From: DATKQI01 sp035532755 | Lineage (GTDB): Bacteria; Pseudomonadota; Alphaproteobacteria; Acetobacterales; Acetobacteraceae | NCBI GenBank assembly: GCA_035532755.1 | Contig: DATKQI010000327.1 | Coordinates: 1 to 54,946, forward strand | Length of the DNA: 54,946 nucleotides | Direction: 5' to 3' | Shown: piece after piece, positions 9,479 to 17,686 of the stretch | How positions within the stretch are numbered: position 1 is the first letter of the stretch | Layout of the letters: each line of letters opens with the position of its first letter | Program-made: the position numbers and the translations under genes | The notes under the pieces: model-generated | The model's database searches: none | The model's input: only the letters and a program-made list of their open reading frames with translations | What the model was told of the DNA's origin: nothing

Positions 9479-10342
9479 ATGGCTAACAGGATGAGCGAGC
9501 ATCCGGCTACCGAGGGCCTGCTCGGGTCCTATCTGCGGGACCGGCGCATGAAGCTCGATCCGGCCGCATTCGGCTTTCCCCCGGAGCGCCGCCGCACGCC
9601 CGGCCTGCGCCGCGAGGAAGTGGCGCAACGCGCCAATATCAGCCCGACCTGGTACACATGGCTCGAACAGGGGCGCGGGGGTGCGCCCTCGGCCGATGTG
9701 CTCGATCGGATCGCCCGCGCGCTGATGCTGACGGAGGTCGAGCGCGAACACCTCTTCCTGCTCGGCCTTGGCCGCCCACCCGAGGTCCGCTACCAGGAGA
9801 ACGAAGGCGTCACGCCCCGGCTGCAGCGGGTGCTCGACGCGTTGGACCCGAGCCCCGCGCTCATTCGGACGGCGATCTGGAACGTGGTCGCCTGGAATCG
9901 GGCGGCCACCGTCATGCTGGGCGACTATGGCTCCCTACCGCCGCATCAGCGCAATGTGCTGCGCATCATCTTCCTCGACCCGCGTGCCCGCGCTGTGCAG
10001 TACGACTGGGAGAGCGTGGCGCGCCACGTGGTGGGCGCGTTCCGTGTAGACGCCGCGCGTGCAGGGGCCGCGGCAGAGGTGGGGCCTCTCGTTGATGAGC
10101 TCTGCCGGCTCAGTCCCGAGTTCAAAGCGATGTGGCGCGACAACGACGTTCGCGGTGCCCATGGCGAAGCCATCAAGCACATACGCCACCCGGTTCTCGG
10201 CCCGCTCGCCTTTGAATATTCGGCCTTTTCTGTCGACGGCCGGACAGATCTCAGCATGGTGGTCTACAATCCGGCAACGCCGGCGGATACGCAGAAGATC
10301 AGATCGCAGATCGGCTCGACGCCAAGACGCGGGGAGACATGA
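9479..10342 (+). CDS. XRE-family regulator with MmyB-like ligand domain
   Basis: A 287-residue transcription factor. An N-terminal helix-turn-helix (LRREEVAQRANISPTWYTWLEQGRG, about residues 40-68) is followed by the MmyB-like PAS-related sensor domain (VLDALDPSPALIRTAIWNVVAWNRAA and SPEFKAMWRDNDVRG, about residues 105-280). An alternative ATG four codons later (9491) is possible. It is divergent from the SDR gene, which it probably controls. The ligand is unknown; members often bind fatty-acid-like or aromatic molecules. Confidence 0.9.
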   Translation: MANRMSEHPATEGLLGSYLRDRRMKLDPAAFGFPPERRRTPGLRREEVAQRANISPTWYTWLEQGRGGAPSADVLDRIARALMLTEVEREHLFLLGLGRPPEVRYQENEGVTPRLQRVLDALDPSPALIRTAIWNVVAWNRAATVMLGDYGSLPPHQRNVLRIIFLDPRARAVQYDWESVARHVVGAFRVDAARAGAAAEVGPLVDELCRLSPEFKAMWRDNDVRGAHGEAIKHIRHPVLGPLAFEYSAFSVDGRTDLSMVVYNPATPADTQKIRSQIGSTPRRGET

Positions 10343-10477
10343 TCACTGCTCCGAGCGGCCGGCGTGACTGCCGCGGAGCGCCGAGGCTGCAAGCGTCGCC
10401 GGTTCTGTCTGCTTGCGCCCATACCGGGCCGGCGGCAGTCCGACACGGCGGGTGAATGCGACGCTGAACGCGCTCTC
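10343..10477 (-). pseudogene. AraC-family regulator, C-terminal remnant
   Basis: Minus-strand residues ESAFSVAFTRRVGLPPARY match the last helix-turn-helix of AraC regulators, which normally reads like S-E-S-A-F-S-x-A-F-R-R. They are followed by a normal-looking tail to a stop at 10343. Everything N-terminal is missing. At its broken end it abuts the broken end of a plus-strand SDR fragment. Confidence 0.7.
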
Positions 10478-10616
10478 TCCGGGCTTCACCAAGACGAACC
10501 TCAACGGATATGCGGGCACGGAGACCGTTGAAGAGCGCGCCCGCGAGGCGGTGCGCGTTGCACTGCTTGGTCCGGACGGTCCGTTTGCCACTCTTCTCGG
10601 TCTGCGGAAGCCCTGA
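10467..10616 (+). pseudogene. Short-chain dehydrogenase, C-terminal remnant
   Basis: Plus-strand residues NALSPGFTKTNLNGYAG and TVEERAREAVRVALLGPDGP are the classical SDR segment after the catalytic Y-x3-K, where N-A-x-x-P-G is diagnostic. The Rossmann fold and active site are absent. The end after DGP diverges (FATLLGLRKP), hinting at a further frameshift. It is truncated exactly where the AraC remnant begins on the other strand. Confidence 0.7.
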
Positions 10617-10803
10617 TCGCGACGCCCGTTTCGGAGGCGGTACGAGAACCGTTCAGACAGCCGGAATGGCGCCTACAGTCGCGCCTCCCCTTTCTAACGA
10701 CCGCGGCAGCCTGTGAAGTGGTTCGGCAGTTTGCGAAGGAACAGGAACTCAACCTCCTTCGGGTTCGGCGCGACCTGGCGGGAAGGATCGGAGGCCGGGC
10801 CAT

Positions 10804-10817
10804 TGTAGCGCGCTACA
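10804..10817. repeat. 14-bp perfect palindrome
   Basis: TGTAGCGCGCTACA is self-complementary over all 14 bases. It lies 3 bases beyond the CCA of the minus-strand tRNA-like fragment. It shares the GTAGCG/CGCTAC arms with the hairpin at 344-363. Confidence 0.5.
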
Positions 10818-10820
10818 GCG

Positions 10821-10850
10821 TGGTAGCGTCGGCGGGATTTGAACCTGCCG
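10821..10850 (-). tRNA. tRNA 3'-end-like fragment (T-arm, acceptor strand, CCA), not a full tRNA
   Basis: On the minus strand GGTTCAAATCC sits in a near-complete T-stem (GCAGG/CCCGC, one mismatch). It is followed by a 7-base CGACGCT, a discriminator A and CCA, the exact layout of a tRNA 3' end. A matching 5' acceptor strand AGCGTCG, a D-arm and an anticodon arm are not found at the right distance upstream. It is therefore at most the 3' part of a tRNA gene. Such pieces are left as attachment-site duplications when islands integrate into tRNA genes. Chance similarity cannot be excluded. Confidence 0.35.
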
Positions 10851-11085
10851 TGAGCAGACGACGCAGGAACAATCGTCGGAACCGAGCCATCTCACGGAAA
10901 TTTGGCGTTGGTATTTTTGTTGATATCGGGCCAACCAGAGTCGAGAGAATTTGGCCGAAAGCCAATCGGTTGCGCAGGGTGCGGGATTCCGCCCCTGGCA
11001 CCATTCCTCAAGCAAACCCTTGAGGGTGCAAAGAAACCAGCCTACCTAGTCAATGATCTGGCGACCCCCGGAAAGGCTGAAAGCT

Positions 11086-12072
11086 TCATGGCGGGCCGAC
11101 CGTCACGTGGCAAGCTCCGTCGTGGCCGGGGGATGCCGGGCGCCGCTTTGGCGTTACCCGTGCGCAAATATCGATGGCGATCGGGCAGCGCCAGCGGAAC
11201 CGGCAGCCCTCGCCAGGGTCGATTACACGTGGCGGTTCGCCCAGGTCCGCTTCCGTGATGCCGAGAGCCGCCCGTGGATCCGGAACCGCGGAGAGCAGAA
11301 GGCGCGTGTACGGGTGCACCGGGCGGTGCAGGACCTCCTCCGTCGGGCCGCTTTCCACGATCTGCCCCGCATACATCACCACCACGCGATGGGCGATGTA
11401 GCGCGCGCTTGCGATGTCGTGCGTGATGTAGAGGAAGGAGATGCCTTTCTCGTCGCAGAGTTGCGCCATGAGGTTGAGCAAGCCGATGCGGATCGACACA
11501 TCGAGCATCGAAACCGGCTCGTCGGCGAGGACGACTTTCGGATGGACCGACAGCGCTCGGGCGAAACCGACCCGCTGTCGTTGCCCGCCGCTCAGCTCAT
11601 GCGGGTAGCGCGCACCGATCCGCCGGCCCGGCGACAGACCCACGGAATCGAACACGCGCGCCGCTTCCGCCTCGCGCTCCGCGCGCGAGAGCGACGGCCG
11701 ATGGAGGCGGAGCCCGCGGTCCAGCGCATAGCCGACCGTCTGCACCGGATTGAGCGAGCCGAACGGGTCCTGGAAAACCATCGGCACCTCGCCGCGATAG
11801 GCGAGAATGTCGCGGCGCGAACGGATTTCCCGCACCGACCGGCCGCGGAACCGGATGTCCCCGGCGGTGGGGCGAAACACCATCGCGAACAGGCGTGCAA
11901 CCGTGCTCTTGCCGCTCCCGCTTTCGCCCACGAGTGCCACGATCTCCCGCTCGTCGAGCGAAAGGTCGACGTCGTCCACCGCATGCAGCGTGCGGCCGAA
12001 CAAACCGCCGATGCGGAAATGGCGGGTCAGGGAAACCGCTTCGAGCAGCGGCGCGGCCTTGTCCTCAGGCAT
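11086..12072 (-). CDS. Opp/Dpp-type ABC transporter ATP-binding protein (second ATPase)
   Basis: A 328-residue ATPase of the OppF/DppF type. It has Walker A GESGSGKST, the signature LSGGQRQR, Walker B VVLADEP and the C-terminal oligopeptide/dipeptide extension with a cysteine cluster (GCRFRWRCPIAIDIC). I chose ATG 12072, whose first bases overlap the stop of the upstream ATPase gene (ATGCCTGA). An ATG at 12081 is equally possible, since no clear ribosome site favours either. It is last in the minus-strand operon solute-binding protein - permease - permease - ATPase - ATPase and energises import through the two permeases. Confidence 0.9.
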   Translation of the reverse strand: MPEDKAAPLLEAVSLTRHFRIGGLFGRTLHAVDDVDLSLDEREIVALVGESGSGKSTVARLFAMVFRPTAGDIRFRGRSVREIRSRRDILAYRGEVPMVFQDPFGSLNPVQTVGYALDRGLRLHRPSLSRAEREAEAARVFDSVGLSPGRRIGARYPHELSGGQRQRVGFARALSVHPKVVLADEPVSMLDVSIRIGLLNLMAQLCDEKGISFLYITHDIASARYIAHRVVVMYAGQIVESGPTEEVLHRPVHPYTRLLLSAVPDPRAALGITEADLGEPPRVIDPGEGCRFRWRCPIAIDICARVTPKRRPASPGHDGACHVTVGPP

Positions 12073-13033
12073 GGCCGGCATCGAACAGAAGGCAGCGAAC
12101 CTGCGCCTCTTCAACTGCGTAGAGATCCGGCGATTCGGTCGAGCACCGTGGCATCGCCTTCGCGCAGCGCGGATGAAAGCGGCAGCCCGGGGGCAGCATC
12201 AGCATGTTCGGCGGCGCCCCGGGAATGCCCCTGAGCGGGACCTGCGGTCCGTGCACGGAGGGGAAGGATTCGAGCAGGCCCTGCGTGTAGGGGTGGCTGG
12301 GCGAATCGAAAATCCGGCGCGTCCGGCCGATCTCGACGACGACGCCTGCGTACATCACCGCAAGGCGATCCGAGAAGTGGCTGACGAGAGACATGTCGTG
12401 CGTGACGAAGATGACCGCGAAGCCCAGGCGTTTCTGGAGCGTCTTGATCTGCACCATCAGCGAGCGCTGGGCGACGACATCGAGGGCGGACGTCGGTTCA
12501 TCCATCACGATGAGTTCGGGCGACAGCAGCAGGGCCATCGCGATCATCACCCGCTGCCGCATCCCGCCGGAGAGCTGGTGGGGAAAGCTTTGCAGATGCA
12601 CAGGGTCGATCCCGACGAGAGAGAGCACTTCGTGCGAGCGCCTGCGAATTTCCGCACGGTCGGAATGGCCGTGGGCGCGCATCGCATCGGCATACTGGGC
12701 GGCCACGGTCTTCACCGGATTGAGGGCGTTCATCGCGCTCTGCATGACCATGGAATAGTCGCGCCAGCGGACAGCCCGTAGTTCCCGCCCCGTGAGCTGG
12801 ACGAGGTTCTGGCCGCGGAAGACAACACTTCCGTCGACCAGCCGCGCGGGCGGAGTGAGCAACTGGGCGATCGCGAAAAGAAGCGTCGATTTCCCGCAGC
12901 CGGATTCGCCCACGATGCCGAGAAACTCCCCGGGGTGCACCACGAAGCTGACCCGATCGACCGCCGGGGCTGGCCCGTCCGGCGTTGCGTACTCGACCCT
13001 GAGGTCCTGGACTTCAAGGATCGGATCGGCCAT
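12065..13033 (-). CDS. Opp/Dpp-type ABC transporter ATP-binding protein (first ATPase)
   Basis: A 322-residue ATPase of the OppD/DppD type with GESGCGKST (Walker A), LSGGMRQR (signature), LIVMDEPTSALD (Walker B) and the C-terminal extension with GCRFHPRC, which in relatives binds an iron-sulphur cluster. The start ATG 13033 (MADPILEVQDL) overlaps the permease stop by 20 bases, implying translational coupling; an earlier in-frame start would overlap further. It is a cytoplasmic partner of the permease pair. Confidence 0.92.
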   Translation of the reverse strand: MADPILEVQDLRVEYATPDGPAPAVDRVSFVVHPGEFLGIVGESGCGKSTLLFAIAQLLTPPARLVDGSVVFRGQNLVQLTGRELRAVRWRDYSMVMQSAMNALNPVKTVAAQYADAMRAHGHSDRAEIRRRSHEVLSLVGIDPVHLQSFPHQLSGGMRQRVMIAMALLLSPELIVMDEPTSALDVVAQRSLMVQIKTLQKRLGFAVIFVTHDMSLVSHFSDRLAVMYAGVVVEIGRTRRIFDSPSHPYTQGLLESFPSVHGPQVPLRGIPGAPPNMLMLPPGCRFHPRCAKAMPRCSTESPDLYAVEEAQVRCLLFDAGHA

Positions 13034-13949
13034 CGCGCCCCCGGGCCCGGCGGAGGGCCGGGTTGCTGATCTCGTCGAACGCATAGTTCAGCAGCGCGAA
13101 CGCCCCGCCCAGCAGCGCGATCCCGAGGCCCGGCGCGATCGCCCAGAGCGGCAGGCCGGCCTGAAGCGCCTCGTTGTTCTGCGCCCAGTACAGCATGGTG
13201 CCCCAGCTGTCGGTATTCACGTTGCCGAGGCCGATGAACTGCAGCCCGGCGGCGGTGAGGATGGCATAGACCGAGGCCCCGAGGAAATTGGCGACGAGCA
13301 GCGATGTCATGTTCGGGAGGAGTTCGGAGACGATGATGCGAAACACCCGTTCGCCGCGCAGCCGGGCCGCCACCAGGAAATCCCGGTTGCGGAGAGACAG
13401 CACCTGCGCCCGCAACTGCCGCGCCCCGTAGGCCCACCCGGTTGCGACCAGAACCGCGATGATGGTGACGTTTCCCCCGCTTTTCGAATAGGCGGCGATG
13501 ACGACCACGAGCGGAAACGCGGGGATGACGAGGAATACATCGGTGATCAGGGAAAGAATGCCGTCCGCCACCCCGGCGAGGTAGCCCGCCGATACGCCGA
13601 TGAGGGCCGAAAGGGCGGTGGAAAGCAGCCCGGCGACGACGGCGATGATCAGAGACGCGCGTGCACCCCAGATGAACTGGGTGAAGATGTCCTGCCCGTA
13701 GGATGTCGTGCCGAGCAGGTGGGCGAAGGAGGCGCCCTGTCCGGGCCGATAGAGTTCGGTGCCGGGCACGCCGGGCGCGATCAGGCCGGGCACGATCGCC
13801 ATGACGACGAAGACCGCGAGGAGAGACGCGCCGGCCATCGCCTTCCGGCTGGAGAGAACCGCGCGGCCGACACTGCGAAGGACGGGAAACCGCACGCGGG
13901 CCAGCCCCGCCGGATCGGCCGGCACTTCCGGGACCGGGGCTGCGCTCAT
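13014..13949 (-). CDS. ABC transporter permease, DppC-like
   Basis: A 311-residue inner-membrane permease of the OppC/DppC family. It has a short cytoplasmic N-terminus, a first helix near MAGASLLAVFVVMAIVPGL, the HLLGTTSYGQDIFTQFIWGARASL motif typical of this family, and the EAA-type loop around AARLRGERVFRIIVSELLPN. Its ATG overlaps the stop of the upstream permease as ATGA (13946-13949), so the two are coupled. The frame stays open through the whole upstream gene, but the extra translation is antisense-like and not real. Confidence 0.92.
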   Translation of the reverse strand: MSAAPVPEVPADPAGLARVRFPVLRSVGRAVLSSRKAMAGASLLAVFVVMAIVPGLIAPGVPGTELYRPGQGASFAHLLGTTSYGQDIFTQFIWGARASLIIAVVAGLLSTALSALIGVSAGYLAGVADGILSLITDVFLVIPAFPLVVVIAAYSKSGGNVTIIAVLVATGWAYGARQLRAQVLSLRNRDFLVAARLRGERVFRIIVSELLPNMTSLLVANFLGASVYAILTAAGLQFIGLGNVNTDSWGTMLYWAQNNEALQAGLPLWAIAPGLGIALLGGAFALLNYAFDEISNPALRRARGRDGRSDP

Positions 13950-14929
13950 GACGCGGCGCCGGTTCGTGGATCGAGCATGACCGTGATCGCATCGACCGCC
14001 AGATTGGCGAGCAGCACCGCGAGCGTGATGATGAGGAAGAGCGTCTGCATGAGGGGATAGTCTTCGTTCAGCACAGCCTGGAGCATCATGTAGCCGATGC
14101 CGGGGTAGGAGAAGACGTATTCCACCAGGATCGCGCCGCTGACCACGAAGCCGAGCGACATGCCGAACCCGCTGAGGTTGGGGAGGATCGCGTTCCGCCC
14201 GGCATAGTCCATCATGATCCGAAGCGGCGAGAGGCCCTTGGCGCGCGCCATCCGCACGTAGTCTTCCGCAAGCGTCATGATCATGTTGTTGCGCATGGTG
14301 AGGATCCAGCCGCCGATGGATGTGGCAACGATGGTCAGGCCCGGCAGGACGGCGTGCGCCAGAACGTCCCCAACGAAGGGCCAGGACAGCGAGACCCGGG
14401 CGCCGGTGGTGTACGCGAAGCCGAGCGGCAGCCACCCCAGCGTGATGGAGAAAACCAGGATCGAGACCAGCGCGACCCAGAAATAAGGGAATGCGGACAG
14501 GACGATGAAGACCGGCGGCAGAATGCTGTCGAACCAACCGCCCCGCCGCCAGGCTCCGATCATTCCGATCAGCGTGCCGAGGATGAAGGCGATCACGGTG
14601 GTCACACCTACGAGCCCGAGCGTCCATGGCAGCGCGCCGAGGACGACCCGGCTGACGGGTGTTGGAAAGAAGGTGAGTGAGGTGCCGAAATGGCCGGTTG
14701 CGCTGTTGCGCAGGTACGTCAGGTATTGCGCAAGGATGCCTTCGTGCGCGTTCACGCCGAAGGCAACCTCCATGGCGTGCAGGGCCGCGCCATTCAGCTT
14801 GCCGTGGAACCTCGCCATCATGGCAATCGCCGGATTGCCGGGCATCAGGCGGGGCAGGAAGAAATTGACAGTCATCGCCGTCCACAGGGTGAACGCGAAG
14901 AAGGCCAGCCTCCGAAGCACGTACCGCAT
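13946..14929 (-). CDS. ABC transporter permease, DppB-like
   Basis: A 327-residue inner-membrane permease of the OppB/DppB family. MRYVLRRLAFFAFTLWTAMT provides the first helix. The NSATGHFGTSLTFF region, the EAA-like YVRMARAKGLSPLRIMMDYAGRNAILP and EYVFSYPGIGYMMLQAV are family hallmarks. It is the first permease after the solute-binding protein, with 64 bases between them. Together with the DppC-like subunit it forms the transmembrane channel. Confidence 0.92.
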   Translation of the reverse strand: MRYVLRRLAFFAFTLWTAMTVNFFLPRLMPGNPAIAMMARFHGKLNGAALHAMEVAFGVNAHEGILAQYLTYLRNSATGHFGTSLTFFPTPVSRVVLGALPWTLGLVGVTTVIAFILGTLIGMIGAWRRGGWFDSILPPVFIVLSAFPYFWVALVSILVFSITLGWLPLGFAYTTGARVSLSWPFVGDVLAHAVLPGLTIVATSIGGWILTMRNNMIMTLAEDYVRMARAKGLSPLRIMMDYAGRNAILPNLSGFGMSLGFVVSGAILVEYVFSYPGIGYMMLQAVLNEDYPLMQTLFLIITLAVLLANLAVDAITVMLDPRTGAAS

Positions 14930-14993
14930 GATCGCCTACCGGAAGAAACAGCCGCCGTTGCACGGCAATCCGGAGATCATCGCCTTGCCGCCC

Positions 14994-16658
14994 CTATTTC
15001 TTTTGCAGGTGCAGCATGACGATCTCCCAATCGGGGAACACGAAGCCGGCGAAGGGTTGCGCATAAGGGTTGGCAGGCGTGGGCCAGCCGGTGAATTCCT
15101 TCGTCGAATACTCGTCCCAGTCCACCTGCTCGGTCACGGGGATCAGCGGCACATCCTGCAGCAGAACGTTCTCGAGCTTGGCCATGATGGTCTTCTGCCG
15201 CGCGGTGCTGGTGGTTGTGGCGTAGCTGTCGATCAGGGTGTCGGTCGCCTTGTTCGAATAGCGCTCCCAGTTCGTTGCAGCGGATTTGCCGATGGGGGCC
15301 GAAGCGGGGCCGTAGAGCCATTGGCGGAACTCGTAATAGGGTGTCGGCCCGCCGGATTCATAGGCGTAAGCCAGATCGAAATTGCCGTTGTAGAGCTTGG
15401 CGCTGTAGTCGTTGCCAGCGAGGTTCTGCACGTTCAGCTTGATGCCGACGGCCGCCAGCTCCTGCGACACCACCTGCAACGCGGCGACCCAGTCCGTATA
15501 GGCGCTCTGGTTGATGATGGTGAAGGACAGGGGCTTGCCGCCCGGCGAGACGAACATGCCATCCTTGCCGCGCTTGTATCCGGCCTTCTCGAGGATCGCG
15601 ATGGCCTTCTTCGGATCGTATGCGTACCCGGCAGCCTTGAGCTGGGCGGCATCGAGCCACGGCGTGAACGTGGGCGTGACGATCCCGGCCTGGTTCGCCG
15701 CCGGCTCGTAGCCATATTCGCCGATCTTCGCCACGCGGTTGCGGTCGATCGCGAACGCCATGGCCCGGCGCACCGCGAGGTTTTTCAGCAGCGGATTGGT
15801 CTGGTTGATGAAGATCGCCACATTCACGACCGGCGGGAACCAATAGTGGTTGGAGGGGTTCTTCGAAAGATACTCGGCCTTGAGGTTGGGGATGAACTGG
15901 CCGCCCCACTGGGCTGCGCCGGTGGAAAGAATGGCGTTCGCCGGCGGGTTGGACGTGAACGCGGGATATTCGATCCGCGAGATCTTCGGCAGGCCCGGCT
16001 GCCAGTAGTGCGGATTGCGCGCATAGCTCACGTTCTGCGGCGTGCAGCGCTCGATGGTGAATGGCCCGGTGCCCACCGGCTTCGCATCGGCGTAGGTGAC
16101 GGGATTCTTCACCTTGCCCCAGATATGCGCCGGCACGATCCCGACCTGATCGGCGATGTAGTAGAAATACGGCACCGCCGGCCCGCGGAACCGCATCACG
16201 ACCTGATCGTTCCCCTTCTGCTCCACACCGGCCAGCACGGCCCAGACGGTGTTGAGGTCAAGGGCCGGGTATTTCTTCAGCATGTTGAAGGTGAAGACCA
16301 CGTCGGCTGCCGTCAGCGGCTGCCCGTCGGTCCATTTCACGCCCTTGCGGATCGTGAAGGTGAGCACCTTGTTCCCGTCGCTCCAGGTGTATTTCGTCGC
16401 GAGCCACGGCGTGACCTTCGCGTTCTGAAGCGTGTTGACGAACATCAGCGTTTCGTAGACGACGCCCGCGGAGAGGAAGTTGGACTGCGGATTGAACGGG
16501 CTGAAGCCGCAGCTCCAGAGGAATTGCGCATCCGATATCGTCAGCGTGCCGCCGTCCTTGCTGCCGGCTGCGGCGGCCGGTGCCGAGGCCAGGAGGGTGA
16601 GGCCGGCCGCCATGCCGAAGCAGGCAACCAGGGGCAGCATCCATCGCTGTTTTCTCAT
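14994..16658 (-). CDS. ABC transporter substrate-binding protein, family 5
   Basis: A 554-residue periplasmic binding protein. The N-terminal Sec signal (MRKQRWMLPLVACFGMAAG, cleavage after ASAPAAAA) precedes the SBP_bac_5 fold with TFTIRKGVKWTDGQPLTAADVVFTFN-type sequence near residues 100-125 and the RRAMAFAIDRN segment. Family 5 proteins bind peptides, but several bind oligosaccharides, nickel or opines. The neighbouring kinase, dehydrogenase and DeoR regulator favour a sugar-like ligand. That is inference from context. It is the first transporter gene after the SDR gene. Confidence 0.9.
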   Translation of the reverse strand: MRKQRWMLPLVACFGMAAGLTLLASAPAAAAGSKDGGTLTISDAQFLWSCGFSPFNPQSNFLSAGVVYETLMFVNTLQNAKVTPWLATKYTWSDGNKVLTFTIRKGVKWTDGQPLTAADVVFTFNMLKKYPALDLNTVWAVLAGVEQKGNDQVVMRFRGPAVPYFYYIADQVGIVPAHIWGKVKNPVTYADAKPVGTGPFTIERCTPQNVSYARNPHYWQPGLPKISRIEYPAFTSNPPANAILSTGAAQWGGQFIPNLKAEYLSKNPSNHYWFPPVVNVAIFINQTNPLLKNLAVRRAMAFAIDRNRVAKIGEYGYEPAANQAGIVTPTFTPWLDAAQLKAAGYAYDPKKAIAILEKAGYKRGKDGMFVSPGGKPLSFTIINQSAYTDWVAALQVVSQELAAVGIKLNVQNLAGNDYSAKLYNGNFDLAYAYESGGPTPYYEFRQWLYGPASAPIGKSAATNWERYSNKATDTLIDSYATTTSTARQKTIMAKLENVLLQDVPLIPVTEQVDWDEYSTKEFTGWPTPANPYAQPFAGFVFPDWEIVMLHLQKK

Positions 16659-16742
16659 GGCGTGTGCTCCACTTGATGATCGGTTGTGTTCAAGGCCCGA
16701 ATCCCCGCGGCGGCGCGATGAAACGGCGCCGCCCGGGGCATC

Positions 16743-17522
16743 TCATGTCATGTAGACCCCTCCGGTCACGTTCACGGCCTGGCCGGTCATGAATCGTGCG
16801 GCATCGGAGAGAAGGAAGACGACCGCTCCCGCCACGTCTTCGGGTTCCTCGAGGCGCCCGAGCGGGGTCTGCGCGATGTAGTCCGCACGCACCGCATCGG
16901 GTGAGAGGCCGCGCAGCGCGGCTTCCCACGCCACTTCCCGCTCCTGCATGCCTGTGCGCACGAAGCCGGGGCAGACGGCATTCACGCGGATGCCGTGCGG
17001 CGCAAGTTCGCGGGCGAACGCCTGGGTCCAGCCGACGACGGCGAATTTGCTCGCCGAATAATGGGCCAGCAGCGGCGCGCCCACCTTGGCGGCCAGAGAG
17101 GCGGTGTTGCAGATCGCGCCGCGGCGGCCGGCAGCCAGGAAATGGCGCGCGGCGATCTGGTTCGAAAGGAACACGCCCCGCGCGTTCACCGCGAAGTTCT
17201 GCTCCCATTCCTCGTCGGTGATCTCGACCGCGGGGCGCATCGTCGAGACGCCGGCGTTGGCAACCAGCAGATCAAGCGGGCCGAGTTCGCGAATCGCCGC
17301 GGCGAATCCGGCCTCCACGCTGGCGCGGTCGCGCACATCCATGGCGATGGCCGCACCGCCGATGCGTTCGGCGGCGCGGCCTGCGGCGGCGAGGTCGATG
17401 TCGGCGATGGCGAGGCGGACACCGTGCGCAGCGAGCGCCTCGGCAATGGCAAAGCCGATGCCCGTTGCACCGCCCGTGACAAGGGCGGTCTTCCCGACGA
17501 GATCGCTCCCGAGAAGCGGCAT
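16743..17522 (-). CDS. Classical short-chain dehydrogenase (polyol/sugar type likely)
   Basis: A 259-residue classical SDR. TGGATGIGFAIA forms the nucleotide-binding loop, NAG (ANAGVST) follows, YSASK carries the catalytic Tyr and Lys with the Ser in NTASLAAK, and NAVCPGFVRT follows. Asp in ADIDL after beta-2 points to NAD preference. It is the first gene of the minus-strand transporter operon and divergent from the DeoR-BtpA-kinase operon, which suggests a sugar or sugar-alcohol oxidation step. The exact substrate is not readable. Confidence 0.9.
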   Translation of the reverse strand: MPLLGSDLVGKTALVTGGATGIGFAIAEALAAHGVRLAIADIDLAAAGRAAERIGGAAIAMDVRDRASVEAGFAAAIRELGPLDLLVANAGVSTMRPAVEITDEEWEQNFAVNARGVFLSNQIAARHFLAAGRRGAICNTASLAAKVGAPLLAHYSASKFAVVGWTQAFARELAPHGIRVNAVCPGFVRTGMQEREVAWEAALRGLSPDAVRADYIAQTPLGRLEEPEDVAGAVVFLLSDAARFMTGQAVNVTGGVYMT

Positions 17523-17575
17523 GGCGGCTCCTGCCGGATGTTTCGCTGCCAGACGATACCCCGCCTTCCATCAAA

Positions 17576-17620
17576 GTCAATCAGACCAGCACAAAAATAT
17601 GTGTGCGATTTTGATTGTTT
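17576..17620. promoter_or_regulatory. Candidate DeoR operator in the divergent promoter
   Basis: The AT-rich core of the 164-bp divergent gap contains CAATCA (17578-17583) facing TGATTG (17612-17617). Between them lie GCACA (17589-17593) and TGTGC (17602-17606), two nested inverted repeats around a common centre. That placement fits a DeoR-family operator controlling both operons. No footprint or consensus match is claimed. Confidence 0.45.
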
Positions 17621-17686
17621 CGGTTCCCCTTGCCGCCGCGTTCGGCTATTCAGCACATCGGAAGGGCAGGCGGCCCTGGCGGAGCG

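Larger units (their letters stand above)
10617..11085. other. 469-bp gap with tRNA-like fragment and palindromes, no credible gene
   Basis: No open frame here looks protein-like. The stretch holds a tRNA-3'-end-like segment and a 14-bp palindrome (listed separately). It also holds nested inverted repeats CCGTGAG (10848-10854) / CTCACGG (10891-10897) and GACGA (10857-10861) / TCGTC (10873-10877). These suggest a structured RNA remnant or an old integration junction at the boundary between the accessory genes and the ABC transporter operon. Confidence 0.5.

Noticed and set aside
10821..10900. A complete tRNA or tmRNA gene on the minus strand
   Set aside because: No 5' acceptor strand, D-arm or anticodon arm pairs at the right spacing, and no tag-peptide frame is seen. 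Only a 3'-end-like fragment is kept.
10718..11023. A 101-codon plus-strand frame in the gap before the ABC operon
   Set aside because: It translates across the tRNA-like fragment and its repeats, gives Arg-rich low-complexity sequence and has no ribosome site or homology signal.
13014..14963. A single 649-residue fused permease reading through both permease genes
   Set aside because: The N-terminal half is an out-of-frame reading of the DppB-like gene. The true DppC-like start is the ATG overlapping the DppB stop.
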